A program made the position numbers and the translations under genes. DNA of 64,000 nucleotides from Pseudomonadales bacterium (GTDB lineage: Bacteria; Pseudomonadota; Gammaproteobacteria; Pseudomonadales; Pseudohongiellaceae): assembly GCA_023257655.1 (NCBI GenBank), contig JALRBQ010000014.1, forward strand, positions 1-64,000, written 5' to 3'. A model generated the notes under the pieces. It was not told the origin of the DNA. It saw only the letters and a program-made list of their open reading frames with translations, and made no database searches. Position 1 is the first letter of the stretch. Each line of letters begins with the position of its first letter. Shown piece by piece: positions 34,053 to 42,806 of the stretch.

Positions 34053-34472
34053 ATGCGCAAGCACGCACACCGACGCACATTGATCGGCTTTCTGATCCTG
34101 CTGATGCTCAGCAACAGCAGTCTTGCGCTTGAGGTTTTAACGCACGAATCCCATGGGCACTCCGGCCGGTCGACGACAGCGATGATGACCGAACAGACTC
34201 AGTCCGGTCATCACGCCCAACAGTCCGGGCACGGGCATGGCGACGTGCACGCCGGTATGGCGAATCCAACCGTCGATGCGGAATCGACACCGGAGCAGCT
34301 GGCCCACGGTGAAGATTGTATTTGTGATGACATTTGTTGTGTCAGTTCCGTTACTTTTGCCGTCCCGGATTTGGTCTCTCCGCACCCGGGTGACGCCATG
34401 AACAAATTGCACGCGTTCGCCTTTTACCAGTCCATTTCCCTCGATCTGTTGTTGCCTCCCCCCAATCGCTAA
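34053..34472 (+). CDS. His/Cys-rich exported protein, probable copper accessory protein
   Basis: A 139-residue protein: basic N terminus MRKHAHRRTL, one hydrophobic segment (LIGFLILLMLSNSSLALE), then a histidine-rich stretch (HESHGHSG, SGHHAQQSGHGHGDVHAG) and a cysteine cluster EDCICDDICCVSS. The composition fits periplasmic metal binding. It starts 135 bases after the DUF255 gene and ends 62 bases before a copper oxidase, so it probably acts with it, for example in copper sequestration. No named family was recognised; several in-frame start codons exist upstream but give non-secretory N termini. Confidence 0.7.
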   Translation: MRKHAHRRTLIGFLILLMLSNSSLALEVLTHESHGHSGRSTTAMMTEQTQSGHHAQQSGHGHGDVHAGMANPTVDAESTPEQLAHGEDCICDDICCVSSVTFAVPDLVSPHPGDAMNKLHAFAFYQSISLDLLLPPPNR

Positions 34473-34534
34473 CTCGCTCGTATCTCTGTCTTCCTTTTTC
34501 TTCATTGCCTGTTTCAGGCTAAAGGAGCCGAGCC

Positions 34535-36682
34535 GTGTTCTCGCGATTGCTTTGCATTTTGTTATTCGGTTTGCCGTTGTTTGCAATGGGCAAGACCGTC
34601 ACGTATGAATTTGATATCTCCGCCCAGCGCGTCAACAAGACCGGCGTCGCAGTTGAGGCGCTGACGATTGCCGGCCAGATCCCGGCACCGGAGATCGCCG
34701 CCGAAGTCGGTGATCTGCTGGTGGTCACGTTTCATAACCGGTTGGACGTGCTGGCCTCCGTGCACTGGCATGGTGTCATCCTGCCGGGCATCCAGGACGG
34801 TGTCGCCTATCTGAATACCCAACCGATTGCGCCGCATGGCAGCCACACGTTTGAATTTCCCGTGCTGCACAAGGGCACTTTCTGGTATCACTCGCACTCG
34901 GACCTGCAAATCCAGCGCGGCGTCTACGGGCCAATCGTGTTCCGGGAGCCCTCAACCTCCGGCGGATCGGAACGCCCCGAGCTGCAGGCACTCACCGTCC
35001 TGTTTTCTGACTGGACCAACGAGGATCCTACGGCAGTGCTCGGCAATCTGAAACGCGATGAGGATTTTTACGCGTTCAAGAAGGACACTGTGCAATCCTG
35101 GGATCGGGTGCTGGAACACGGACTGGATGGTGTGATGCGACGTTTGGGCCAGTCCCTGCAGCGTATGCCGCCGATGGATCTCGCCGATGTCGGATATGAC
35201 GCCTTTCTTGTCAATGGCCAGCGTCGGGCCAGCGCGCCTGCCTTAGCCCCGGGCGCCGAGCAAGTCAAACTGCGGCTCATCAATGGCAGTACCTCCAGCT
35301 ATTTCGATGTGGAATACGCCGGTGGTCCTATGCAGATCGTCGCCGCTGACGGGCAGGATGTAGAGCCGTTCCTCGTGCAACGCCTGCAGATCGCCACCGC
35401 CGAAACCTATGACGTGCTGGTCCCCGTCGATGCCGACTACGCCTACGAATTGCGCGCGACCTCGATTGATGGCAGCGGCCACAGCAGTCTGCTCGTCGGT
35501 GCAGGCACGCCCGTCTCCGCGCCGGACGTCCCGGCGCCGGACCTGCTGCAGATGGATCATGCCGGCATGCAAGCAACGGACGGTGTGGCGATGGATCATT
35601 CGCCGCATGCGCCCATGAACGCGATGCCGGAGCCCGATGCCCATGCCGGGCATACCCCGGCAGCCGCCCATGATGGACATCCGATGCCGGCTTCCAGCGG
35701 CATGCCCGGGCAGGGCGCCATGGCGACAGCCAGTCCGCCGGTGGTCGCACACATGACAGACTACCGGTATCTGGTGGCAACCACCGAGACCCGGCTCGAC
35801 CCGAACCGGCCCTGGCGGGAGATCAGCCTGCGCCTGACTGGCAAGATGAATAATTACCTCTGGAGCTTCAACGACAAGACCCAGCGCCAGGATCCGCAGA
35901 TTCTGATTCGCAAGGGAGAAAATGTCCGCTTTGAGTTTACCAACGAGACGATGATGCACCATCCGCTGCATTTTCATGGGCATTTCTTCCGGGTCGTCAA
36001 CGAACAAGGCGATCGTAGCCCGCTAAAGCACACCGTCGATGTCCAGCCGATGGGCTCGGTTGTCATCGAGTTCGCGGCTGACGAAGAAAAGGACTGGCTG
36101 TTTCACTGTCACAACCAGTACCACATGAAAACGGGTATGAATCGGGTTGTGAGTTACGCGGATTCGTCAACTTTTGACGACAGCATGGCAACGGCGATTC
36201 TGCCGCATTTTCGCTGGTTCGACCGCACCCGGATCAATGCGACTGGTAATTTTCTCGCACTGGACTACTCACTCTTTGAGGAACGTCATGACTTTGAGTT
36301 GAGACTCGATTCAAACTTCGATGAGATTCACGAGGCGAAGGCGAAGTATCTGTTCCACTTCAACCGGTTCTTCTCGGCCTTCGCCGGCGTGGAGAACATG
36401 GCGCGAGAAAACGAGCGGGAGGAGACGCTCGCGATCGCCGGCATCAACTACCAGTTACCCTTGCTCGTCGAGAGTGAATGGCGGGTTGATGAGGCGGGTG
36501 ATTTCAGGCTGGAGCTGGAGTCCGAGTTGCAGCTAAGCCGTCGCTTCGCGTTCGACTGGCGCTGGAATACCGATAACGAATACCGTTACCGACTGCAGTA
36601 CAGTCTCAACAAGCGCTGGGCCATTACCGCGAACACCGATTCCGAGTACGGTACTGGCGTCGGTTTGCAAGCGCAGTTCTAG
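34535..36682 (+). CDS. copA: CopA-type multicopper oxidase fused to a beta-barrel-like C terminus
   Basis: A 715-residue exported protein starting with GTG behind AAAGGAG. After a signal ([15 protein letters not shown]) come all four copper-binding motifs: HWHG about 77, HSH about 119, HPLHFHG about 475 and [12 protein letters not shown] about 524. Between about 340 and 400 lies a Met/His-rich linker ([22 protein letters not shown]) typical of copper-tolerance oxidases. The last 165 residues alternate aromatic/hydrophobic and polar strands ([36 protein letters not shown]) and end in Phe, like a CopB-type outer-membrane barrel. It likely oxidises Cu(I) outside the cytoplasm; the barrel fusion is unusual. 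Confidence 0.87.
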   Translation: MFSRLLCILLFGLPLFAMGKTVTYEFDISAQRVNKTGVAVEALTIAGQIPAPEIAAEVGDLLVVTFHNRLDVLASVHWHGVILPGIQDGVAYLNTQPIAPHGSHTFEFPVLHKGTFWYHSHSDLQIQRGVYGPIVFREPSTSGGSERPELQALTVLFSDWTNEDPTAVLGNLKRDEDFYAFKKDTVQSWDRVLEHGLDGVMRRLGQSLQRMPPMDLADVGYDAFLVNGQRRASAPALAPGAEQVKLRLINGSTSSYFDVEYAGGPMQIVAADGQDVEPFLVQRLQIATAETYDVLVPVDADYAYELRATSIDGSGHSSLLVGAGTPVSAPDVPAPDLLQMDHAGMQATDGVAMDHSPHAPMNAMPEPDAHAGHTPAAAHDGHPMPASSGMPGQGAMATASPPVVAHMTDYRYLVATTETRLDPNRPWREISLRLTGKMNNYLWSFNDKTQRQDPQILIRKGENVRFEFTNETMMHHPLHFHGHFFRVVNEQGDRSPLKHTVDVQPMGSVVIEFAADEEKDWLFHCHNQYHMKTGMNRVVSYADSSTFDDSMATAILPHFRWFDRTRINATGNFLALDYSLFEERHDFELRLDSNFDEIHEAKAKYLFHFNRFFSAFAGVENMARENEREETLAIAGINYQLPLLVESEWRVDEAGDFRLELESELQLSRRFAFDWRWNTDNEYRYRLQYSLNKRWAITANTDSEYGTGVGLQAQF

Positions 36683-37386
36683 GTAGTAAGCAGGTTTTCG
36701 AAATAGGCGGGCACGACAACGGAGGCGGCGCCATAGCTGTGCTCATCAAATAGCGAGCCGGTCACCTCGAGGTTCAGTTCGACGGTGTGTGCGGCATGGC
36801 GCTTTGCGACCTGATAGAAGCCCGAGGCAGGGTAGACATTTCCCGATGTGCCAATGGCGACAAACAGATCGCAGGCCTGTAAAGCCTGTTCGATCCGGGG
36901 CATGTGAAACGGCATCTCGCCAAACCAGACGATATGGGGGCGCAGATTGCCAGGCATGCGGCAGCAGCGACACTCGGTCTCGAACACCAGATCGTCGGTG
37001 ATATCGAACACGAGATGGGTCTGCACGCAGCGCATCTTCAGGATCTCGCCATGCATGTGCAGCACGTCTCGGCTACCAGCACGTTCGTGCAGGTTGTCGA
37101 TGTTCTGGGTAATCAGCAGGAACTCGCCGGTAAACGCTTGTTGGAATCGGGCCAGTGCCAGATGCGCCGGGTTGGGCTGCACGGAATCTGACAGCAGTTG
37201 GCGGCGACGCTGGTTATAAAACTCGTAAACGAGGACAGGATTACGTTGGAAGCCTTCCGGGGTGGCGACCTCCTCGACGGGATGGTTTTCCCACAGGCCA
37301 TCGGCAGCGCGGAATGTCTTGATGCCGGATTCTGCCGAGATTCCGGCGCCGGTGAGTACCACAATCGAACGAGGTCGGCTTGACAT
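36679..37386 (-). CDS. cobB: NAD-dependent protein deacylase (sirtuin, CobB-like)
   Basis: A 235-residue Sir2 protein that removes acyl groups from lysines using NAD. It has [24 protein letters not shown], the catalytic His in LHMHGE, and four zinc cysteines (MRC and ECRCC; the fourth within this cluster). VWFGEMP and [10 protein letters not shown] complete the fold. EFYNQRRR holds the Tyr-x-x-Arg pair that recognises succinyl/malonyl groups, so desuccinylase activity is likely. The ATG giving MSSRPRS is preferred over one 11 codons earlier. It overlaps the copper oxidase end by 4 bases, convergent. Confidence 0.9.
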   Translation of the reverse strand: MSSRPRSIVVLTGAGISAESGIKTFRAADGLWENHPVEEVATPEGFQRNPVLVYEFYNQRRRQLLSDSVQPNPAHLALARFQQAFTGEFLLITQNIDNLHERAGSRDVLHMHGEILKMRCVQTHLVFDITDDLVFETECRCCRMPGNLRPHIVWFGEMPFHMPRIEQALQACDLFVAIGTSGNVYPASGFYQVAKRHAAHTVELNLEVTGSLFDEHSYGAASVVVPAYFENLLTT

Positions 37387-37527
37387 GGCCGGATCATAGC
37401 AAGGGCTACGAATTTGCAACAGCCTGCTAGTGAATGCCGGCGCAGTCGGTATAATGCCGCTTCACTTGTCTAAAATCGATGCTGTGCCACAGGGTGGCCG
37501 GCAAACACTTTGCAAGGGATACACCGA

Positions 37528-38004
37528 ATGCCAGCACTCAAAGTGGGGAATCTCGCCCCCGTATTTACACTTCTCGATCAGGATGGCAACAAGGTCGCGC
37601 TGAAAGATTTCAGAGGCCAATCTTGCGTCGTTCTCTATTTCTATCCCAAGGCGATGACACCCGGGTGCACGGTACAGGCCTGTGGTCTGCGTGACAGCAA
37701 AAAGCAATTGGCGAAAGCGGGCGCGGTCGTCCTCGGTATCAGTCCGGATCCCGTGAGCCGCTTGCGCAAATTTGCCGACCGTGATGATCTCAATTTCACC
37801 CTGTTGTCAGACGAGGATCATGCGGTCGCCGACAAATATGGCGTCTGGGGCCTGAAGAAATTCATGGGTCGAGAATTCATGGGTATCCTGCGCACAAGCT
37901 TTATCATCGACAAGGAAGGTCGCCTGGCTCACGTCATGGACAAGGTCAATACCAAGACGCACCACTCCGACGTCCTCCAGATTCTCAAATCACTGAACGA
38001 ATAG
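37528..38004 (+). CDS. bcp: Thioredoxin-dependent thiol peroxidase (Bcp/PrxQ)
   Basis: A 158-residue peroxiredoxin. YFYPKAMTPGCTVQACGLRD contains the peroxidatic Cys followed five residues later by a second Cys, the usual Bcp/PrxQ spacing. GISPD, LLSDEDHAVADKYGVWGLKKFMG and TSFIIDKEGRL complete the family pattern. The start MPALKVGNLAP suits the family; an ATG six codons upstream is also in frame. A perfect TATAAT lies at 37450. It is followed after 7 bases by an alpha/beta-hydrolase gene, forming a short operon. Confidence 0.93.
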   Translation: MPALKVGNLAPVFTLLDQDGNKVALKDFRGQSCVVLYFYPKAMTPGCTVQACGLRDSKKQLAKAGAVVLGISPDPVSRLRKFADRDDLNFTLLSDEDHAVADKYGVWGLKKFMGREFMGILRTSFIIDKEGRLAHVMDKVNTKTHHSDVLQILKSLNE

Positions 38005-38011
38005 AGCATTT

Positions 38012-38800
38012 ATGCAGCTACATTTTCGCCAATACTCGGAGCAGGGTGAGCCCCTGATCGTGTTACACGGTCTGTTTGGAAGCAGTTCCAACTGGGGTGC
38101 GCATTGCAAGAAGTTCGCAGAGAAGTACACCGTCTACGGAGTCGACCTGCGCAACCACGGTGAGTCGCCCCACGCCGATGAAATTGACTACCAATTGATG
38201 GCAGCGGACGTGAAGATGCTGCTGGGCAAGCTCGGCATCAAGCAATGTTACATGGTAGGACATTCCATGGGTGGCAAGGTGGCGATGCAATTGGCGCTTA
38301 CCGACCCGGCGCTCATCAGCAAGCTGATCGTCGTCGATATCGCGCCGGTCGCTTACACCAACAAGGCCGATGGGCACTGCAAGATCATGCAGGGCATGGA
38401 GGCACTGGATTTGTCCGCTATTCGCAATCGTGCCGATGCAGAGGCGCAGTTACAGGCATTCGTGGAAGATGAGGCAACGCGCAAATTCATTCTGACCAAT
38501 CTGGTCCGTGATCCTGAAACCGGTTTCAAGTGGCGACTGAATCTGTCGGCAATTCATAACAACTATGACAAGCTGCGCGAAAAATTACAGGGAGAAACAC
38601 CCTATGAGAAGCCAGTATTGTTCGTGAAAGGGGCCTTGTCTAACTATATCCACCGCAAGCACGAGGACGAGATATTGCGCCTGTTCCCAGCTGCCAAGGT
38701 GAAGATTGTGATGGAAGCCGGACACTGGGTGCACTCGGAACGGCCACAAGTGTTCCAGAAGATTGCCCTGGATTTTCTGGGTGAGGGCAATGCTAACTAA
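38012..38800 (+). CDS. Alpha/beta-hydrolase, YbfF-like esterase
   Basis: A 262-residue hydrolase. IVLHGLFGSSSNW is the oxyanion segment; the nucleophile Ser lies in MVGHSMGGKVAMQLAL; VDIAPVAY follows, and the catalytic His is in EAGHWVHSERPQ near the C terminus. These fit the YbfF esterase/thioesterase group. It is 7 bases downstream of bcp and 21 bases upstream of pdxJ on the same strand, so all three probably share a transcript. Confidence 0.88.
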   Translation: MQLHFRQYSEQGEPLIVLHGLFGSSSNWGAHCKKFAEKYTVYGVDLRNHGESPHADEIDYQLMAADVKMLLGKLGIKQCYMVGHSMGGKVAMQLALTDPALISKLIVVDIAPVAYTNKADGHCKIMQGMEALDLSAIRNRADAEAQLQAFVEDEATRKFILTNLVRDPETGFKWRLNLSAIHNNYDKLREKLQGETPYEKPVLFVKGALSNYIHRKHEDEILRLFPAAKVKIVMEAGHWVHSERPQVFQKIALDFLGEGNAN

Positions 38801-38821
38801 TCTCGGGCGGAACTCCAGACC

Positions 38822-39550
38822 ATGACGGTGCTCAGCGTCAATGTGAACAAGATAGCCCTGCTGCGCAATTCCCGGGGCCGCGACTATCCGAGCGTATTGG
38901 ATTTCATTGATCAGTTGCGCAGGCTGGGCGTACATGGCATCACCGTGCATCCCCGTCCAGACGAGCGCCATGTCCGGCGCCGCGATGTCTACGAGATTCG
39001 TGATTATCTGCGCGACTACCCCGATATCGAATTCAATATCGAGGGCTATCCGTCACCGGAATTCATGACAATGATGCTGGAGGTAAGGCCGGCGCAGTGC
39101 ACTCTGGTGCCCGACAAACCTGGGCAACTCACGTCTGACCACGGCTGGGATGTGCAAGCTGAGTCGACCCTGTTGGCAAAGATTCTGGGCCAACTCCGAG
39201 ACGCCGGTATCCGCAGCAGCCTGTTTCTCGATCCGGACCCGGCCCGAGTCGCCGAGGCAGCCGCCCTGCAAGTAGACCGCATCGAACTCTACACGGAGGA
39301 CTATGCGCGTGCGTTCGGGACGACAGGACACGCCGCACAGCTCGACCGCTATCGGGAGACCGCGGCGGCGGCCACCACCGCCGGCATTGGCCTCAATGCC
39401 GGACATGACCTGAATCTGGACAATCTCGCCGCGTTTCTCGCTATCCCCAACATACTTGAGGTGTCCATCGGACACGCTTTGGTGGTGGAATCCCTGCAGT
39501 GGGGCCTGCCGACAGTAATCGAGCGCTATCTCGCCATTACCGGGGCCTAG
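38822..39550 (+). CDS. pdxJ: Pyridoxine 5'-phosphate synthase
   Basis: Condenses 1-deoxyxylulose-5-phosphate with aminoacetone-phosphate derivative to make pyridoxine phosphate. The 242-residue TIM barrel starts SVNVNKIALLRNSRG and has GITVHPRPDERHVRRRDV, the catalytic His/Glu/Arg loop, plus EFNIEGYPSPEF, VPDKPGQLTSDHGWD and NAGHDLN. The HPRPDERH form differs from the enterobacterial HLREDRRH form and is more like versions I associate with Bacteroidetes. It is probably in one unit with bcp and the hydrolase. pdxH is present separately at 47 kb. Confidence 0.9.
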   Translation: MTVLSVNVNKIALLRNSRGRDYPSVLDFIDQLRRLGVHGITVHPRPDERHVRRRDVYEIRDYLRDYPDIEFNIEGYPSPEFMTMMLEVRPAQCTLVPDKPGQLTSDHGWDVQAESTLLAKILGQLRDAGIRSSLFLDPDPARVAEAAALQVDRIELYTEDYARAFGTTGHAAQLDRYRETAAAATTAGIGLNAGHDLNLDNLAAFLAIPNILEVSIGHALVVESLQWGLPTVIERYLAITGA

Positions 39551-39641
39551 TCGGGGTTTCGCGCCCGTTAAGTCCCGGTTCAGTCCCGCGGCCTATACTC
39601 TGATCCCGAGATGAAAAATTCGGAACAGAAGGAGAGGACCC

Positions 39642-40421
39642 ATGGAGCACAAGAAATTCGCCCTGTACTGGCTCTGTGCCAGCCTGCTGAGTTTCTCCGC
39701 AGGTGCGACCGCGAGCCACACCGATATCTCCCGACTCGCCACTCAGCTCAATCTCGCCAGCGGCCAGCTCGCCCATGAGCTGCAGGGTATAAGTGGTTAT
39801 TCCAGCATTCGGCAGCGGGCCGAACGACTGTCCCGCGAGTCGGCAGATCTGGTCGATGCCGTGCGCCGTGAGCGCAGCGCGCATCAGGTACAGTCGCAGT
39901 TCGAAGATGTTCGTCGTCGATATGAGAGCCTGGAGGACGCCCTGCTGCGTGCCTCGCAGAAGCGCTACGACCCCTGGTTGTTCTCCGAGCTGGATCGCCT
40001 TAACGGGCTTTATACGGAGCTCAGTCAGGAGTTTTATTACACCGGGGGTTACGGCTTCCCCCGTGCTTACACGTACAGCCCACCGATTATTATCCAGCGT
40101 TACGTGACGCCGCCGGCACCGCACGGTCGCTTCTACGGGAGTCAATCCTGGCGCTATAACGCGACCCGTGTCGAGCACTCGGACGCGCATCGTGATCGTC
40201 GCGACTACGGCAGAATTGAAGTGCCGCGAAGTCCGAGCCGCGAACATAGCAGTCCGGTGCTGGAGCGACAGGAACGTCTCGACAATCGGCGCGATCCGGT
40301 GGCATCTGAACGGGATGAAACCAGGCGTCAGCAGGATCGAGCCGAGGCCCGCGGCGACGAACGGGAGCCTGAGTGGCGTGGTAGGGATAACGAAACTGGG
40401 CGACGTTCTCGCGATCCCTAG
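39642..40421 (+). CDS. Exported coiled-coil protein with Arg-rich tail
   Basis: A 259-residue protein: signal peptide (YWLCASLLSFSAGATA), a helical heptad-like region rich in Gln/Arg/Leu (about 28-125), a Tyr/Pro-rich middle (YTGGYGFPRAYTYSPP), and a very charged, disordered Arg/Asp/Glu tail from about 180. No domain recognised. GGAGAGG precedes the ATG. Follows pdxJ by 91 bases; no functional link visible. Confidence 0.7.
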   Translation: MEHKKFALYWLCASLLSFSAGATASHTDISRLATQLNLASGQLAHELQGISGYSSIRQRAERLSRESADLVDAVRRERSAHQVQSQFEDVRRRYESLEDALLRASQKRYDPWLFSELDRLNGLYTELSQEFYYTGGYGFPRAYTYSPPIIIQRYVTPPAPHGRFYGSQSWRYNATRVEHSDAHRDRRDYGRIEVPRSPSREHSSPVLERQERLDNRRDPVASERDETRRQQDRAEARGDEREPEWRGRDNETGRRSRDP

Positions 40422-40468
40422 CACTTCGACTATTTTCTATCCGGGTCGATGCTAAGTACACTGCGGTC

Positions 40469-41218
40469 ATGTACACCACCTGTCCCAAATGCGCCTATGT
40501 CCGGCGTGAGGCTGACACCGCTCCCGCCGGGCAGTGTCCGGCTTGTGGTCTGGTCTTCAGCAAATGGCTCAAGGCGCAGATGGTCGATACGGCAGTCAAA
40601 CCGGCCGCATCACTGCGCTCACCTCGACAAGCGCTGCTGCAGTATTGCCTGCCACCGCGACCTCAGCTCACAGGGAGTGAATGGCTGATCTTGGTAATCG
40701 TCTGGGGCGCCTTCCTCGTCTGCGGGCTGTACTTCATCAATCTGGATTTTCGCAGCAACGCAATCGGCAATTCCTGGTTTCATAACATTAATCTCGTGTT
40801 CCACGAAGCCGGACATGTTTTGTTCAGACCCGGTGGACGCACGGCGATGCTGCTCGGCGGCAGCCCGTTCCAGGTGTTGTTGCCGTTGCTTCTGATGGGC
40901 TGTTTTCTGCAACTTAATCGCGATGCGTTCGGTGCTTCCTTGTGTCTGTGGTGGGCAGGGCAGAGCCTGATGGATGTCGCCCCCTATATCGCCGATGCCC
41001 GGGCATTGCGTCTGCCGCTGCTAGGTGTGGGAGCCGCCGCTGACTCGCCGGGCATGCACGACTGGGCGAATCTGTTGCGCCCGCGAGGCTGGTTACGCTA
41101 CGACACGACGATTGCGTTCTGGGTGGATCTGGCAGGAACTGTTCTGGTTCTGTTGGCGCTGTTATGGGGCGCCGCTGCCTTGTGGCGCTATCGCCGGGAT
41201 CTGCGCACGCGGGGCTAG
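40469..41218 (+). CDS. Zinc-ribbon plus HEAGH integral-membrane metallopeptidase-like protein
   Basis: A 249-residue protein. The N terminus is a zinc ribbon (C5-x2-C8 and C23-x2-C26), followed by about six hydrophobic segments. FHEAGHVLF near residue 112 is a zinc-peptidase HExxH (here HEAGH) at a membrane segment, as in M50-type site-2 proteases. QSLMDVAPYIADA in a later segment could supply a third ligand. Proteolytic activity is unproven; it may be a membrane relative with another role. It ends 5 bases before the convergent tesA. Confidence 0.75.
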   Translation: MYTTCPKCAYVRREADTAPAGQCPACGLVFSKWLKAQMVDTAVKPAASLRSPRQALLQYCLPPRPQLTGSEWLILVIVWGAFLVCGLYFINLDFRSNAIGNSWFHNINLVFHEAGHVLFRPGGRTAMLLGGSPFQVLLPLLLMGCFLQLNRDAFGASLCLWWAGQSLMDVAPYIADARALRLPLLGVGAAADSPGMHDWANLLRPRGWLRYDTTIAFWVDLAGTVLVLLALLWGAAALWRYRRDLRTRG

Positions 41219-41223
41219 GCCCC

Positions 41224-41874
41224 CTATTCGGCGATTTCAGCCAGCAGGGGTTCGAGTACCGGCCAGACATTATCGAGAATCATGCCCTGTGCCTCTGCCT
41301 TCGGGTGGATACCGTCCCGCTGCATCAGCTCCGGCTGTTGCGGAATGCCATCGATCAGAAAGGGCACGAGAGCCAGCCCCTTCTCATGGGCGAGTTCACC
41401 AAACTGTTCGAAGAACGGCCCGGTGTAGCGAGGGCCGTAGTTCGGTGGAATCTGGATTCCTACCAGCAATACCGTTGCGCCGGCGGCTTCGGCGAGTTCG
41501 ACCATCGCTGTCAGGTTTTCCCGCATATTGCGAATGGGCAGGCCGCGCAGACCGTCGTTGCCGCCCAATTCCAGAATCACCAGGTCGGGGGCATAGGTGT
41601 CCAGCATCGCCGGCAGTCGTGCCAGGCCTCCGGTCGTGGTTTCGCCGCTGACGCTGCCATTGATCACCGTCACTGGCCAGTTGCCTGCCTGCAAACGGTC
41701 ACTCAACAGCTTGACCCAGCCTTGCTCTTCTTCCAGACCGTAACCGGCGCTGAGGCTATCGCCAAAGACGAGCAGTGTCGCGGGTTCGGCGGCGCCCACC
41801 GGCATTGAAATCCTCGCCAGCAAGAAGAGACCCGCCAGCAATCGGATTAATCGGTGATTCATCGTTTTCGACAT
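41224..41874 (-). CDS. tesA: Arylesterase / acyl-CoA thioesterase I
   Basis: A 216-residue GDSL (SGNH) hydrolase with a signal peptide (LLAGLFLLARISMPVGAA). Block I is LLVFGDSLSAGYGL, block II INGSVSGETT, block III LELGGNDGLRG, and block V RDGIHPKAEAQ with the Asp/His pair. It is periplasmic with broad ester and thioester activity. Divergently placed ybbA-ybbP follow, the same arrangement as tesA-ybbAP in E. coli, which supports the call. Confidence 0.94.
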   Translation of the reverse strand: MSKTMNHRLIRLLAGLFLLARISMPVGAAEPATLLVFGDSLSAGYGLEEEQGWVKLLSDRLQAGNWPVTVINGSVSGETTTGGLARLPAMLDTYAPDLVILELGGNDGLRGLPIRNMRENLTAMVELAEAAGATVLLVGIQIPPNYGPRYTGPFFEQFGELAHEKGLALVPFLIDGIPQQPELMQRDGIHPKAEAQGMILDNVWPVLEPLLAEIAE

Positions 41875-42116
41875 AACAGTTCTGGTGGAATGTGGTAAAC
41901 CCTCTGTTCCGCGCGGGCGTATTGAGAGAAGTTGCCCGAATCGAGTTTAGGGTCATGGATTATTCGCGGCCTGTTTATGTTTGGGGCCACTTAAACTTTT
42001 GAGGTCATTCTATAGCGCTACCGCGGATATGCAATCCGCACGGGAATCAGGATGCCAGCCCGCAGCGCAAATTGGACTATAATTCAGCCTCCTGATGTGA
42101 GGCAGATGGACAGATC
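41875..42116. promoter_or_regulatory. tesA-ybbA divergent promoter region
   Basis: 242 bases between divergent starts. On the plus strand a perfect TATAAT at 42078-42083 lies 34 bases before the ybbA ATG; no good -35 is present at the right distance. The tesA promoter was not located. Confidence 0.5.
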
Positions 42117-42806
42117 ATGATCAGAACCGACAAATTGCTTAAACGTGTCAATACCAGCGAAGGGGTCTTGACGATTCTCAATGAAGTGAGTCTGGACATC
42201 GCTGAGGGCGAATCGGTCGCGATCGTTGGTGCCTCCGGCTCCGGCAAATCGACACTGCTCGGGTTGATGGCAGGTCTGGACAGCGCCACCTCAGGCGATG
42301 TCGTGCTTGCCGGTCACAGCCTGGCCGCGATGGATGAGGAGCAGCGGGCAGTGCTGCGAGGCCAACTCGTCGGGTTTGTCTTCCAGTCATTCCAGTTGTT
42401 GCCCAGTCTGACCGCGCTGGAGAATGTGATGCTGCCCATCGAGTTAAAGGGCGATCCTGAAGCGAGAACGAAGGCGCTCGCTCTGCTGGGGCGCGTCGGC
42501 CTCGACAAGCGCTGGCACCATTACCCGAATCAGTTGTCCGGTGGCGAGCAACAACGCGTGGCGATCGCGCGTGCCTTTGCCACCGAGGCCAAAATTCTGT
42601 TCGCGGACGAACCCACCGGTAATCTCGATACAGCCACAGGCGCGAAAATCATCGAATTGTTGTTCGACCTCAACCGGGAATTTTCCACAACCCTCGTGCT
42701 CGTGACCCATGACGAACGCCTCGCTGAAAAATGCGATCGTACGATCAAGCTGGTGGCGGGAGAAATTGTCGACACCTTGCCATCAGAGGAAGCTGTGAGT
42801 GCCTGA
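42117..42806 (+). CDS. ybbA: ABC transporter ATP-binding protein, YbbA
   Basis: A 229-residue nucleotide-binding subunit of the MacB/LolD type. The Walker A is GASGSGKST, the Q-loop FVFQSFQLLPSLTALENV, the signature LSGGEQQRVAIARA, Walker B ILFADEPTGNLD and the switch His in LVTHDERLAEKCD. It overlaps the permease gene by 8 bases, so the pair is translationally coupled. E. coli YbbAP lies beside tesA in the same way; this conserved set is thought to be an export or mechanotransmission system. Confidence 0.94.
   Translation: MIRTDKLLKRVNTSEGVLTILNEVSLDIAEGESVAIVGASGSGKSTLLGLMAGLDSATSGDVVLAGHSLAAMDEEQRAVLRGQLVGFVFQSFQLLPSLTALENVMLPIELKGDPEARTKALALLGRVGLDKRWHHYPNQLSGGEQQRVAIARAFATEAKILFADEPTGNLDTATGAKIIELLFDLNREFSTTLVLVTHDERLAEKCDRTIKLVAGEIVDTLPSEEAVSA

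Noticed and set aside
35243..36007. 254-residue minus-strand frame inside the copper oxidase
   Set aside because: Antisense shadow of the Met/His-rich and copper-motif region; repetitive Gly/Arg/His composition without a domain.
37450..37455. Full promoter upstream of bcp
   Set aside because: A perfect TATAAT is present, but no acceptable -35 lies 16-18 bases before it, so it is kept only as a note with the gene.
41875..42116. Riboswitch in the tesA-ybbA gap
   Set aside because: No recognisable aptamer consensus or terminator pair; only a -10-like box could be supported.
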